DNA of 64,000 nt from Devosia neptuniae. GTDB taxonomy: Bacteria; Pseudomonadota; Alphaproteobacteria; Rhizobiales; Devosiaceae. Position numbers and translations under genes: made by a program. The stretch covers positions 3,468,501 through 3,532,500 of the forward strand of contig NZ_CP104965.1 of the NCBI RefSeq assembly GCF_025452235.1. Direction: 5' to 3'. Of this stretch, positions 37,249 to 46,556 are shown piece by piece. Under the pieces are notes generated by a model. That model ran no database searches. It saw only the letters and a list, made by a program, of their open reading frames with translations, and was not told the DNA's origin. Position 1 is the first letter of the stretch. Each line of letters opens with the position of its first letter.

Positions 37249-38448
37249 CTATTCCGCGCTTAGTGGAACCGGCCGGTGCGTGCGCCGGATTCCCAGCATC
37301 AATGGCAGTGCCAACAGATAGATGCCCGCCCCGACAATCCAGGTGAGGCCGGGCCAGCCGCCGCGCAGCTGGAAATAGACGAAGCTGAAAAACAGCGGGC
37401 CGAATACCGCAGCCAGGCTCACCAGGCTCGCCAGCACGCCCTGCAACTGCCCCTGCTTGTCCGGGCCGACCTGGGTCGTGGCCAGCGATTGCAGCGCCGG
37501 CATGCCGATGCCGCCCAGCGCAAAGAGCGGCGCCAGGGCGAAGAGCACCCAGCCCTGGGTGGCCATGCCCAGAATCACCAGCGCCGTCAGCTCGCATGCC
37601 ATGCCGACCACCAGCGCCCAGCGCTCGCCTAGGCGAGCCACTGCCGGGCCGGTGAGGAAGGCCTGTGCGCCGGCGTGGAACACGCCGAACGCACCCAGGG
37701 ACAGGCCGATCATCATGCCGTTCCACTTGAAGCTGTCCTCGCCGAACAGCGCCCAGATCGTGCCGTACATGGTGCCGACGAAATTCATGATGACGAAGAT
37801 GGCCATCAGCGGAATCAGTGCCTTGAAGGTCAGCGCCCATTTCAGCGGCTTGAATGGATTGAGTGTGTCGAGATCGAACCTGGCGCCGGGCGTGCCATGG
37901 CGCGATTCGGGCAACACGAACAGCGCCAGCGCGAAGTTCACCCCATTCAGCAGCGCTGCCGCAATGAAGGGCGCCCGCACCCAGAAATCGCCGAGTACGC
38001 CACCTAGCACCGGACCGATGATGAAGCCGATGCCGAACATGGCGTGGAATAGGCCAAACCGCCTGGCGCGCTCCTCTTCGCTGGAAATGTCGGTGATATA
38101 GGCGGTCGCCACGGCCATATTGGCGCTGGTAATGCCCGAAATGGCCCGCCCCAGGACCAGCATCCACAGCTGCGGCGCGAAGGCCATGATCAGATAATCG
38201 ATCGCGGCGCCGGCCAGAGAGACCAGCAGGACCGGGCGGCGACCAAAGCGGTCGCTCAATACGCCCAGGACCGGCGAAAACAGGAACTGGCACGCCGCAT
38301 AAAGCGCCAGCATCAAGCCAAGCAGCGTCGCCACCTCGTTGACGTGGCCGACATCGCGCAGCAGCGCCGGCAGGATCGGGAAAATCAGCCCGATGCCGAC
38401 CGCATCCAAAGTGACGGCGGCAAGAATGACGACGAGTGCCTTGTTCAA
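37249..38448 (-). CDS. MFS drug-efflux transporter, TetA/TCR type
   Basis: A 399-residue, 12-helix transporter of the DHA1 family. The motif-A loop GVLSDRFGRRPVLLVSL lies between helices 2 and 3 and the motif-C GIGFIIGPVLGG in helix 5, as in tetracycline-type antiporters. ATG 38448 gives the family N-terminus MNKALVVILAAVTLDAVGIGLIFPILP. Whether it exports tetracycline is unknown; it is not accompanied by a TetR gene. It lies between the HU gene and a MerR regulator on the same strand. Confidence 0.88.
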   Translation of the reverse strand: MNKALVVILAAVTLDAVGIGLIFPILPALLRDVGHVNEVATLLGLMLALYAACQFLFSPVLGVLSDRFGRRPVLLVSLAGAAIDYLIMAFAPQLWMLVLGRAISGITSANMAVATAYITDISSEEERARRFGLFHAMFGIGFIIGPVLGGVLGDFWVRAPFIAAALLNGVNFALALFVLPESRHGTPGARFDLDTLNPFKPLKWALTFKALIPLMAIFVIMNFVGTMYGTIWALFGEDSFKWNGMMIGLSLGAFGVFHAGAQAFLTGPAVARLGERWALVVGMACELTALVILGMATQGWVLFALAPLFALGGIGMPALQSLATTQVGPDKQGQLQGVLASLVSLAAVFGPLFFSFVYFQLRGGWPGLTWIVGAGIYLLALPLMLGIRRTHRPVPLSAE

Positions 38449-38638
38449 GGTCTTGGCTCCATGGCTTCACCCACCGCGCCGGGACCATAGCGTCCGGCCC
38501 TCCGGGCAGGCACATTGATGTAACTGCTTCACAAGGACGTTACAAGAGCGCGTACATGCTTTGTTCTTGGGTGTCCGAGCGGCCAGCAGTTCTGCGCGTC
38601 CGTGCTGACAGAGTTTGGCAGCAGCAAAGCCCGCCACT

Positions 38639-39055
38639 TCATGCGCGGTGGCGCCCACCCCTCTTGTGCGCGGATGCCAGGCGCAGCAATTGCTGGAACT
38701 TGGGACATGCCATGTGGTTCTCCGCCGGGCACTCGGCGACGTGCCGCAGCGCATCCCTCAGAGTTGCCAGGCCACGGATCTGCACGTCGATAGCGTCGGC
38801 GCGCTGCTGCAGCTCCGCGCGCGGCAGCTCTGGAGCGCCATTGGCGTTGAACATGCCCTTGATCTCATCAAGCGAGAAGCCGGCCGCTTTCCCCAGGGCA
38901 ATCAACGACAGTTGCGTTACGGTTTCCGGCTCGTACTGGCGACGCAGGCCGCGCCGCGACACCGGCGCGATGAGGCCGACTTCCTCGTAATAGCGGAGGG
39001 CCGAGGCCGGCACGCCGCTGCGTTCCGACAAAACGCCGATGTCGAGCAGTTTCAC
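38639..39055 (-). CDS. MerR-family transcriptional regulator
   Basis: A 138-residue MerR protein starting at GTG 39055 (MKLLDIGVLSERSGVPASALRYYEEVGLI), with the typical winged HTH and a dimerisation helix. It keeps only two cysteines in the C-terminal part (ECPAENHMACPKF), so the SoxR four-cysteine iron-sulfur site is absent. It is divergent from the DHA2 pump gene at 39122, and a promoter with an over-long 19-base spacer and a SoxR-like palindrome lies between, which is how MerR activators work. The inducer is unknown. Confidence 0.88.
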   Translation of the reverse strand: MKLLDIGVLSERSGVPASALRYYEEVGLIAPVSRRGLRRQYEPETVTQLSLIALGKAAGFSLDEIKGMFNANGAPELPRAELQQRADAIDVQIRGLATLRDALRHVAECPAENHMACPKFQQLLRLASAHKRGGRHRA

Positions 39056-39057
39056 TC

Positions 39058-39088
39058 TTGACCTCAAGTTGACTTGAAGTGGGATTGT
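39058..39088 (+). promoter_or_regulatory. MerR-type promoter with 19-bp spacer and palindromic operator
   Basis: A -35 TTGACC (39058-39063) and a weak -10 GATTGT (39083-39088) are 19 bases apart. The spacer holds the near-palindrome CCTCAAGTTGACTTGAAG (39062-39079), almost the SoxR box. The long spacer is the mark of promoters activated by MerR proteins through DNA untwisting. Confidence 0.7.
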
Positions 39089-39121
39089 AGCGCCCGCTTC
39101 ACCCTGCCTCAAGAGGAACCT

Positions 39122-40519
39122 ATGCAATCCGGGCCCCACCGAACCGCTACACCTGCCACGCTGATCACCCTGGCCGGCGCTACATTGCTCGCGTCGCTGG
39201 GCATCAGCATCGCCACGATTGCCTTGCCGACGCTGGCGCTGAGCTTCCCGTCCACCCTGGCGGAGCTGCAATGGGTAATCCTGGCCTACCTGCTCTCGAT
39301 GACGGTGACGATCGTGTCTGCCGGCCGCTTCGGTGACTTGTATGGTCACCGTCGTGTGCTGCTGGCGGGCATGGCGGTGTTCGCTCTTGCGTCGGCGCTG
39401 TGTGCCGCCAGTCCGAACCTGGGGCTGCTGATCGCGGCGCGTGCCCTGCAGGGCGTGGGCGGCGCCATCATCACCGCCTTGCCGATGTCCATTGCGCGCG
39501 ACGTGGTGCGCGAAGATCGCATGGGCGCGGCCATGGGGCTGCTGGCCGCCATGTCGGCGGTCGGTACGGCCCTTGGCCCCTCGCTGGGCGGCATAGTGAT
39601 GGCCAGCCTTGGCTGGCAGGCAGCATTTGGCCTGTTAGGGCTGGGGGGCGCGGCGATCCTGCTCCTGGCGCTGCGGGCGCTGCCGGCAAGCCTGCCTCCC
39701 ATGCCAAGGCCGCAGATGGACTGGGCCGGCGCCATGCTCCTGAGCTTGACGCTGGGGCTTTATGCTCTTGCCGCTACCGGAGCGGGTCTTGCCGCACCAT
39801 GGAATGGCGCTGTCCTGCTGGTGCCCGCAGCCGTGGCATTGTTCGCCTTTATCCGCGTTCAGCAGCGCTCGCCTCATCCCCTGGTGCCGCTGGCGCTGTT
39901 GCGTGATCGGGCGATCGGGGTTGGTCTGGGCATGAACGTGCTGTTGGGCACCGTCATGATGTCCACTCTCGTGGTCGGGCCGTTCTTTTTGAGCTTCGCG
40001 CTGGGATTGGATGGAACACTGACCGGCCTGGTCATGGCCGTGGGCCCGGCGACTGCAGCGCTTGCCGGCGCTCCGGCGGGGCGCATCGTTGACCGGCTGG
40101 GCACCGGGCGCGGGCTGCTGCTCGGGCTCGCCGAGACGATTGTGGGCTTTCTGCTGCTTGCTTTCCTGCCGCGATGGACGGGCATGGCGGGCTATGTCGG
40201 CGCGTTGATCGTGTTGACGCCCGGCTTCCAGCTGTTTCTGGCGGCAAACAATGCCGCGGTCATGGTTGCGGCGCCCGCTGCCCAGCGCGGTGTATTGTCG
40301 GGGCTGCTTGGCCTGTCCCGCAATTTGGGCCTGTTGACCGGCGCGTCGCTGATGGCGACGATATTCACCGCCCTGGTGGGCACCGGCCAGATCGCGCAGG
40401 CAGCGCCCGCCAGCATCGGCACGGCCTTCACGGCGAGTTTCCTTATTTCTGCGGGCCTCGTAGCGCTGGCCATGGCATTGGCGCTGCTCGGCCGGCGCCG
40501 CGTTGCAGTTGCTTCGTAA
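39122..40519 (+). CDS. MFS multidrug efflux transporter, DHA2 (EmrB/QacA-like)
   Basis: A 465-residue transporter with about 14 helices. Motif A is GRFGDLYGHRRVLLAG, and the DHA2-specific helix 5 segment ALGPSLGGIVMASLGWQAAF is present. ATG 39122 follows AGAGGA; upstream in-frame codons lack a ribosome site. It is transcribed from the MerR-type promoter at 39058-39088, so it is probably induced by a toxic compound sensed by the divergent MerR protein. Confidence 0.9.
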   Translation: MQSGPHRTATPATLITLAGATLLASLGISIATIALPTLALSFPSTLAELQWVILAYLLSMTVTIVSAGRFGDLYGHRRVLLAGMAVFALASALCAASPNLGLLIAARALQGVGGAIITALPMSIARDVVREDRMGAAMGLLAAMSAVGTALGPSLGGIVMASLGWQAAFGLLGLGGAAILLLALRALPASLPPMPRPQMDWAGAMLLSLTLGLYALAATGAGLAAPWNGAVLLVPAAVALFAFIRVQQRSPHPLVPLALLRDRAIGVGLGMNVLLGTVMMSTLVVGPFFLSFALGLDGTLTGLVMAVGPATAALAGAPAGRIVDRLGTGRGLLLGLAETIVGFLLLAFLPRWTGMAGYVGALIVLTPGFQLFLAANNAAVMVAAPAAQRGVLSGLLGLSRNLGLLTGASLMATIFTALVGTGQIAQAAPASIGTAFTASFLISAGLVALAMALALLGRRRVAVAS

Positions 40520-40528
40520 GCAATAAAA

Positions 40529-40560
40529 AACGGCGGCCCTCGCGGACCGCCGTTCATTTT
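40529..40560. terminator. Bidirectional intrinsic terminator
   Basis: Stem AACGGCGG/CCGCCGTT (40529-40536 with 40547-40554) has T-rich sequence on the plus side (CATTTTTAT) and an A-run before it. It separates the convergent DHA2 pump and lon genes. Confidence 0.85.
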
Positions 40561-40577
40561 TATCGCTCGCGAACCGC

Positions 40578-43010
40578 TTAGTGCGGCAGGCCGGTCGTTG
40601 CGTCTTCCACGGCTTCCACCGTGGTCGAGACGGCGGGAGTGGCCTCATCGAAGTTCCACTCGATCGGCTCTGGCTGGCGCACCAGGGCGCGCTTGATCAC
40701 CTGGTCCATCTTGGAGACCGGCACGATTTCCATGCCTTCCTTGACGATGTCCGGGATCTCGGCGAGATCGCGCACATTTTCTTCGGGGATCAGCACAGTC
40801 TTGATGCCACCACGGAGGGCCGCAAGCAGCTTCTCCTTGAGGCCGCCGATGGGCAGCACCCTGCCACGCAACGTGATCTCGCCAGTCATGGCGACATCGT
40901 TGCGCACCGGAATGCCTGTCATCACCGAGACGATGGCAGTGGCCAGACCGATACCAGCCGACGGGCCATCCTTGGGGGTGGCGCCTTCGGGCAGGTGGAC
41001 GTGGATGTCACGCGTGTCGAACATTGGCGGCTTGATGCCGAAATCGATCGAGCGAGACCGCACATAAGCGGTCGCAGCCGTCAGCGATTCCTTCATCACT
41101 TCCTTGATGTTGCCGGTGACCGTCATGCGGCCCTTGCCCGGCGTCATCACGCCTTCGATGGTCAACAGCTCGCCACCAACAGAGGTCCAAGCCAGACCGG
41201 TCACCAGACCAACCTGGGATTCCGCCTCGATCTCGCCGTGCTTGTAGATATCGGCGCCGAGATACTTGGTCAGCTTGTCTTCGTCGATAACAATCGACTT
41301 GACCTTGGTCTTGACGATCTCGGCCACGGCCTTGCGCATCAGCTTGCTGATTTCGCGCTTGAGGTTACGCACGCCCGCTTCACGGGTGTAGCGCTGGATC
41401 AAGGCGGTCAGCATCTCGTCGCTCAGCTCGAACTCGCCATGGGCAAGCCCGTTTTCCTTGAGCGTCTCCGGGATCAGGTGCTGCTTGGCGATCGCATGCT
41501 TCTCCTGCTCGGTGTAACCCGAGAGGCGAATGATCTCCATGCGGTCCATCAGCGGGCCGGGGATGTTCAGGGTGTTCGACGTCGTCACGAACATCACGTC
41601 AGAGAGGTCATAATCGACTTCGAGATAGTGATCGGCAAAGGTGTGGTTCTGCTCCGGGTCGAGCACTTCAAGAAGTGCCGAGCTCGGATCGCCACGGAAG
41701 TCCTGGCCCATCTTATCGATTTCATCGAGCAGGAAGAGCGGGTTGGACTTGCCCACCTTCTTGAGCGACTGGATCACCTTGCCAGGCATGGAGCCGATAT
41801 AGGTGCGGCGGTGACCGCGGATTTCGGCTTCGTCCCGAACCCCGCCCAGCGCCATGCGCACGAACTCACGGCCGGTCGCCTTGGCGATCGACTTGCCGAG
41901 CGAGGTCTTGCCGACACCCGGAGGGCCGACGAGGCACAGGATCGGGCCCTTCAGCGAGCCGGTACGGCCCTGCACAGCCAGATATTCAAGGATGCGTTCC
42001 TTGACCTTCTCGAGGCCATAGTGATCCTCGTCCAGAACCTTTTCGGCCAGGGCCAGGTCACGCTTGACCTTGCTCTTCTTGCCCCAGGGCAGGCCGAGCA
42101 ATGTATCGAGATAGTTCCGAACCACAGTGGCTTCCGCCGACATCGGGCTCATGGTCTTGAGCTTCTTGAGTTCGCCTTCGGCCTTGAGCTTGGCTTCCTT
42201 GGACAGCTTGGTCTTGGCGATGCGCTCCTCGATCTCTGCGATCTCGTTGGAGCCTTCTTCGCCGTCGCCCAGTTCCTTCTGGATCGCCTTCATCTGCTCG
42301 TTGAGGTAGTACTCGCGCTGCGTCTTCTCCATCTGCCGCTTGACGCGGCTGCGGATGCGCTTTTCCACCTGCAGAACGCCGATTTCGCCTTCCATCAGGC
42401 CAAGAATCTTCTGGAAGCGCTCGATGACCGAAACGGTCGAGAGCAAATCTTCCTTCTCGTTGATCTTGATGACCAGGTGGCTGGCAATGGTGTCAGCAAG
42501 CTTGGAGTGGTTCTCGATCTGCCCAACGGCAGCGACAACCTCGGCCGAGATCTTCTTGTTGAGCTTCACATAGCTCTCGAACTCGGTCTGGGCCGAACGC
42601 GCCATGGCCTCGACCTCGGTCGGATCTTCGACCGGCTCGGGCAGCACGGAGGCTTCAGCTTCAAAATAGTCCACGGTCTGCAAATAGCGATCGATGGTCG
42701 CGCGGTTCAGGCCCTCAACCAGCACCTTGACGGTGCCGTCGGGGAGCTTGAGCAATTGCAGCACGGTGGCAATGGTGCCGGTCTCGAAAATCTGGTCCGG
42801 GGTCGGATCATCGTCCTGCGCATTCTTCTGGGTCACCACCAGAATGTGCTTGTCGTCACGCATGACTTCTTCGAGCGCCTTGACCGATTTCTCGCGGCCG
42901 ACGAACAGCGGCACGATCATGCCGGGGAAAACGACGATGTCGCGCAGGGGCAGAACTGGGTACACCCGGTCCCGGCTCGCATCGCCAGTGGCGGGATTGA
43001 CGTCCGTCAT
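40578..43010 (-). CDS. lon: ATP-dependent protease La (Lon)
   Basis: An 810-residue cytoplasmic protease. Order: N-terminal substrate domain (PVLPLRDIVVFPGMIVPLFVGR), a coiled-coil stretch around residues 200-300, the AAA domain with Walker A GPPGVGKTS and Walker B FLLDEIDKMG, and the C-terminal Ser-Lys protease domain with PKDGPSAGIG (nucleophile Ser) and GGLKEKLLAA (Lys). It degrades misfolded and regulatory proteins. The ATG follows GGAAAGGATACGAG. Its leader carries a perfect palindrome and a heat-shock-type promoter candidate. Usual order clpX-lon-hup is broken here by arginase on one side and efflux genes on the other. Confidence 0.98.
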   Translation of the reverse strand: MTDVNPATGDASRDRVYPVLPLRDIVVFPGMIVPLFVGREKSVKALEEVMRDDKHILVVTQKNAQDDDPTPDQIFETGTIATVLQLLKLPDGTVKVLVEGLNRATIDRYLQTVDYFEAEASVLPEPVEDPTEVEAMARSAQTEFESYVKLNKKISAEVVAAVGQIENHSKLADTIASHLVIKINEKEDLLSTVSVIERFQKILGLMEGEIGVLQVEKRIRSRVKRQMEKTQREYYLNEQMKAIQKELGDGEEGSNEIAEIEERIAKTKLSKEAKLKAEGELKKLKTMSPMSAEATVVRNYLDTLLGLPWGKKSKVKRDLALAEKVLDEDHYGLEKVKERILEYLAVQGRTGSLKGPILCLVGPPGVGKTSLGKSIAKATGREFVRMALGGVRDEAEIRGHRRTYIGSMPGKVIQSLKKVGKSNPLFLLDEIDKMGQDFRGDPSSALLEVLDPEQNHTFADHYLEVDYDLSDVMFVTTSNTLNIPGPLMDRMEIIRLSGYTEQEKHAIAKQHLIPETLKENGLAHGEFELSDEMLTALIQRYTREAGVRNLKREISKLMRKAVAEIVKTKVKSIVIDEDKLTKYLGADIYKHGEIEAESQVGLVTGLAWTSVGGELLTIEGVMTPGKGRMTVTGNIKEVMKESLTAATAYVRSRSIDFGIKPPMFDTRDIHVHLPEGATPKDGPSAGIGLATAIVSVMTGIPVRNDVAMTGEITLRGRVLPIGGLKEKLLAALRGGIKTVLIPEENVRDLAEIPDIVKEGMEIVPVSKMDQVIKRALVRQPEPIEWNFDEATPAVSTTVEAVEDATTGLPH

Positions 43011-43071
43011 CTCGTATCCTTTCCGGGGCGCGCGGGAGGAAGGAGAGGATGCGCGCCCGTTATAGACAGCT

Positions 43072-43087
43072 CCAACATCGATGTTGG
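43072..43087. repeat. Perfect 16-bp palindrome in the lon leader
   Basis: CCAACATCGATGTTGG is fully symmetric and lies about 60-75 bases before the lon start codon, downstream of the candidate promoter. It could be a protein-binding operator or, as RNA, a short hairpin. Confidence 0.65.
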
Positions 43088-43103
43088 GCTGATTCCCGTT
43101 AAT

Positions 43104-43131
43104 AAATAGGTTCGCCTATGGAGGCCGCAAG
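43104..43131 (-). promoter_or_regulatory. Candidate heat-shock (RpoH-type) promoter of lon
   Basis: On the minus strand CTTGCG (from 43131) is followed 15 bases later by CCTATTT (43110-43104), resembling the alphaproteobacterial RpoH pattern of a CTTG -35 and a C-rich -10. It lies about 95-120 bases before lon. The spacing is slightly short. Confidence 0.4.
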
Positions 43132-43257
43132 TCAACCTTTGCAGAAATGTCACGGTTAACTTGTGAACGCACAGGAGATATGCGGCCGGCCCCGGAAACA
43201 CCGGTGTGCCTTGGCTGCAAGGTGGGTGTGGGAAGACCTTTCCCTATATATACCCAT

Positions 43258-43358
43258 CCTCGGTGCCATTCCGGCGCAGGTCGGAATCCGTACTGAAGAT
43301 CATCCCACGCTGGATGTGCGCAGGACACTACGGACCTGGATCCGGAATGACGCCGAGG
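43258..43358. repeat. Interspersed palindromic repeat, copy A
   Basis: A roughly 100-base element whose ends are inverted copies (left CCATTCCGGCGCAGGTCGGA, right about GGATCCGGAATGACGCCGAGG with few mismatches). It matches the elements at 50754 and 56017. Intergenic, between lon and arginase. Confidence 0.75.
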
Positions 43359-43438
43359 TTGTTTAGTTGCGGTGGCATGACCACCTTGCCCCTTCCCCAT
43401 ATCGGCACCATGATCCATCCAAACAAGGACCCTACCCT

Positions 43439-44419
43439 ATGACCACACGCCCGCGCCGCATCGATCTTCTGGGCATAGCCACGGCCGCAGGCGCTTCGGT
43501 GCGCGGGGCCGGCATGGGACCTGAGGCCTTGCGGGTGGCCGGGCTGATTGAGGCGCTCGTGGATCTGGGCCATGAAGTGGCCGATTTCGGCGACCTGCGC
43601 CGTCCGCATACCCTCCCCGGCACCAGCCCTGCCAGCTGGCGCCTGCCGGACGAGCGGCGGGCCGACGTGCTCGACCTGGCCGCCCGCTCCAGCGACCAAG
43701 GACTCGATATTCTCAAGGCCGGTCACTTTCCGGTGTTCCTGGGCGGCGATCACTCGATTGCCATGGGCACCGTGTCCGCTGTGGCGCGCCATTGCGCGGA
43801 TAGCGGCAAGCCGGTCTTTGTGTTGTGGATCGATGCCCACGCCGATTTCAACACGCCCGTTACCTCCCCCAGCGGCAATCTGCATGGCATGCCGCTCGCA
43901 CTGCTCTGCGGCGAGCCAGAATTCGACGCGGAGTATCGCGGGCCTTGGCTGGGCCGGATCGATCCGAAAAACGTCGCGGTGATCGGCGCCCGCTCCATCG
44001 ATCGCGAGGAACGCCGGCTACTGGCGGCGCGGGGTGTCGACACCATCGACATGCGGCGGATCGACGAAATGGGCGTGGTCGCGCTGATGCGCGGTTTCCT
44101 CGACAAGGTGAAGGCCGCTGGCGGGCATTTGCACGTCAGCCTTGATGTCGACGCCATGGACCCATCCATCGCCCCAGGCGGTGGCACGCTGGTCCCCGGC
44201 GGGCTCAGCTATCGCGAGGCGCACCTGATCATGGAGATGCTGCACGATAGCGGCACTGTAGGCTCGCTGGACGTGGTGGAACTCAATCCCTTCCTCGACC
44301 ATGGCGGCAAGAGCGCAACCCTGCTGGTGGACCTCGTAGCGAGCCTGTTCGGCCGGCAGATCATGGGTGAGGAGCCGGGGCCGGTAGCATTCGTCACCGA
44401 GGGCGAGATCGAGGGGTAA
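43439..44419 (+). CDS. rocF: Arginase (ureohydrolase family)
   Basis: A 326-residue manganese enzyme that splits L-arginine into ornithine and urea. Metal motifs are all present: GGDHSIAMG, DAHADFN and SLDVDAMDPS. The N-terminal IDLLGIATAAGASVRGAGMGPEALR and the C-terminal DVVELNPFLD are characteristic of arginase over agmatinase. ATG 43439 follows AAGGA at a good distance; the frame opens upstream without ribosome site. It stands alone on the plus strand between lon and clpX, both leftward, and is closed by a terminator. Confidence 0.92.
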   Translation: MTTRPRRIDLLGIATAAGASVRGAGMGPEALRVAGLIEALVDLGHEVADFGDLRRPHTLPGTSPASWRLPDERRADVLDLAARSSDQGLDILKAGHFPVFLGGDHSIAMGTVSAVARHCADSGKPVFVLWIDAHADFNTPVTSPSGNLHGMPLALLCGEPEFDAEYRGPWLGRIDPKNVAVIGARSIDREERRLLAARGVDTIDMRRIDEMGVVALMRGFLDKVKAAGGHLHVSLDVDAMDPSIAPGGGTLVPGGLSYREAHLIMEMLHDSGTVGSLDVVELNPFLDHGGKSATLLVDLVASLFGRQIMGEEPGPVAFVTEGEIEG

Positions 44420-44429
44420 GCCCCAAACA

Positions 44430-44458
44430 AAAACGCCGGGCTCAGCGCCCGGCGTTTT
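44430..44458. terminator. Bidirectional intrinsic terminator
   Basis: A 12-bp stem AAAACGCCGGGC/GCCCGGCGTTTT with loop TCAGC ends both the arginase gene and clpX, which converge here. Confidence 0.9.
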
Positions 44459-44477
44459 CAATTCAGACTGGAAAAAC

Positions 44478-45755
44478 TCACGCCGTCGCGGGCGCTTCGT
44501 CCTTCTTGCGCTCGGAATAGATGTAGAGCGGGCGGACGTCCTTGCCGCGCACAACATCTTCCGAAATCACCACTTCTTCCACGCCTTCGAGCGAAGGCAG
44601 GTCGTACATGGTGTCGAGCAGAATGGCTTCCATGATCGAGCGCAGGCCGCGGGCGCCGGTCTTGCGCTCGATTGCCTTCTCGGCGATGGCCTTGAGGGCA
44701 TCCTCGTGGAAGGTCAGCTCGACCTCTTCCATCTGGAACAAGCGCTGATACTGGCGGACCAGGGCGTTCTTGGGCGCGGTCAGGATTTCGATCAGGGCGG
44801 CGATGTCGAGGTCTTCGAGAGTCGCCAGCACCGGCAGACGGCCGATGAATTCGGGGATCAGCCCGAACCGCACCAGATCTTCCGGAGCCACATCAGCAAG
44901 AACCTGGCCGACGCGACGGTCATTGGGGTCCTTGACGGTGGCCGCAAAGCCGATGCCCGAGCCTTCGCCACGTGCCGAGATGATCTTCTCGAGCCCGGCA
45001 AAGGCGCCGCCGCAGATGAACAGGATATTGGTCGTGTCCACCTGCAGGAATTCCTGCTGCGGATGCTTGCGGCCGCCCTGAGGCGGAACCGAAGCCACGG
45101 TGCCTTCCATGATCTTCAGCAGTGCCTGCTGCACGCCTTCACCCGAAACGTCACGGGTGATGGACGGATTGTCGGACTTGCGGCTGATCTTGTCGACTTC
45201 GTCGATATAGACGATGCCGCGCTGCGCCTTTTCGACATTGTAGTCGGCCGACTGCAGCAGCTTGAGGATGATGTTCTCGACGTCCTCGCCGACATAGCCC
45301 GCCTCGGTCAACGTGGTCGCGTCGGCCATGGTGAAGGGTACGTCGAGGATGCGCGCCAGCGTCTGGGCCAGCAGGGTCTTGCCAGAACCGGTCGGTCCGA
45401 TCAGCAGGATGTTCGACTTGGAAAGCTCGATATCCTGGTTCTTGCTGGAATGGTGCAGGCGCTTGTAGTGATTGTGGACGGCCACGGAGAGCACGCGCTT
45501 GGCGCGATACTGGCCGATGACGTAGTCGTCGAGCACCTTGCAGATTTCTGCGGGTGTCGGCACGCCATCGGAGGACTTGACCATGGAGGTCTTGTTCTCT
45601 TCGCGGATGATGTCCATGCAGAGCTCGACGCATTCATCGCAGATGAACACGGTCGGCCCGGCGATCAGCTTGCGAACCTCATGCTGGGATTTCCCGCAGA
45701 ACGAGCAGTAAAGCGTGTTCTTGGAGGATTCGCCGTTCGTTGTCTCTTTGGACAT
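44478..45755 (-). CDS. clpX: ATP-dependent Clp protease ATP-binding subunit ClpX
   Basis: A 425-residue AAA+ unfoldase that feeds substrates to ClpP. The N-terminal zinc finger uses Cys17, Cys20, Cys39 and Cys42. Walker A is GPTGSGKT at 120-127, the pore loop GYVGEDVEN follows, Walker B is [10 protein letters not shown], and the sensor-2 region is [14 protein letters not shown]. Length and motifs are fully standard. It follows clpP by about 175 bases on the same strand and may have its own promoter there. Confidence 0.98.
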   Translation of the reverse strand: MSKETTNGESSKNTLYCSFCGKSQHEVRKLIAGPTVFICDECVELCMDIIREENKTSMVKSSDGVPTPAEICKVLDDYVIGQYRAKRVLSVAVHNHYKRLHHSSKNQDIELSKSNILLIGPTGSGKTLLAQTLARILDVPFTMADATTLTEAGYVGEDVENIILKLLQSADYNVEKAQRGIVYIDEVDKISRKSDNPSITRDVSGEGVQQALLKIMEGTVASVPPQGGRKHPQQEFLQVDTTNILFICGGAFAGLEKIISARGEGSGIGFAATVKDPNDRRVGQVLADVAPEDLVRFGLIPEFIGRLPVLATLEDLDIAALIEILTAPKNALVRQYQRLFQMEEVELTFHEDALKAIAEKAIERKTGARGLRSIMEAILLDTMYDLPSLEGVEEVVISEDVVRGKDVRPLYIYSERKKDEAPATA

Positions 45756-45929
45756 CTAGTTACTCCCGGGGGCGCGAAACCCCCAAAATTCAGCGGTACC
45801 AACGACGGTAACGCCCGAGGCCTAAAGAAAGTCTAAGCCGAACCGACCTTAAAGGCCGATCCGGCTGTGTGCAATTGCACTCACGTCACAGTCAACGCAG
45901 TGTCACCAAACGCTGTTAACAGCGGGAAC

Positions 45930-46556
45930 TCAGCTGCCTTCCGGAACGGCGCGCTTTTCAAACACGCTATCGATGAGGCCAAAGGTCTTGGCTTCTTCGG
46001 GGCTGAGGAAGCGATCGCGCTCCAGAGCGCTCTCCACTTCTTCGTAAGTGCGGCCGGTGTGCTTCTCATAAATCTGATTAAGACGACGCTTCAAGCCCTC
46101 GACTTCCTTGGCATGAATCATGATGTCGGTAACCTGACCCTGATAGCCGCCGGAAGGCTGGTGGACCATGATGCGCGAGTTCGGCAGGCTGGTACGCATA
46201 CCCGCTTCACCGGCTGCGAGCAGGAGCGAACCCATGGACGCGGCCTGCCCCATCACCATGGTGGCGACGGCCGGACGGATGAACTGCATGGTGTCGTAGA
46301 TCGACAGGCCAGCCGTCACCACGCCGCCAGGCGAATTGATATAGAGCGCGATTTCCTTTTTCGGGTTCTCTGATTCGAGGAACAAAAGCTGGGCCACGAT
46401 CAGGCTCGCCATGTTGTCCTCGACCACGCCGGTCACGAAAATGATGCGCTCGCGCAGGAGGCGCGAATAGATATCGAAGGCGCGCTCGCCTCGATTGGAC
46501 TGCTCGACCACCATGGGAACGAGCGTATTCATGTAGATATCGTGCGGATCTCGCAT
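45930..46556 (-). CDS. clpP: ATP-dependent Clp protease proteolytic subunit ClpP
   Basis: A 208-residue serine peptidase that forms the double-heptamer chamber. The catalytic triad is Ser107 (GQAASMGS), His132 (VHQPSGG) and Asp181 (ERDRFLS), with the same spacing as in E. coli. ATG 46556 is selected over an upstream ATG (46619) because it gives the family start [19 protein letters not shown] and GGGG stands six bases before it. Standard partner of ClpX. Confidence 0.98.
   Translation of the reverse strand: MRDPHDIYMNTLVPMVVEQSNRGERAFDIYSRLLRERIIFVTGVVEDNMASLIVAQLLFLESENPKKEIALYINSPGGVVTAGLSIYDTMQFIRPAVATMVMGQAASMGSLLLAAGEAGMRTSLPNSRIMVHQPSGGYQGQVTDIMIHAKEVEGLKRRLNQIYEKHTGRTYEEVESALERDRFLSPEEAKTFGLIDSVFEKRAVPEGS

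Noticed and set aside
37040..38515. A 491-codon frame on the same strand as the TetA-type gene, in another frame
   Set aside because: It is Arg/Gly/Pro-rich and lacks membrane helices, whereas the 37249-38448 frame is a normal 12-helix transporter.
38639..39055. Calling the MerR protein SoxR
   Set aside because: Although the operator resembles a SoxR box, the protein lacks the four-cysteine cluster required for the iron-sulfur centre.
40581..43109. An 842-codon open frame opposite lon
   Set aside because: It mirrors the codon pattern of lon on the other strand, contains no recognisable domain and would overlap an essential gene completely; high-GC antisense artefact.
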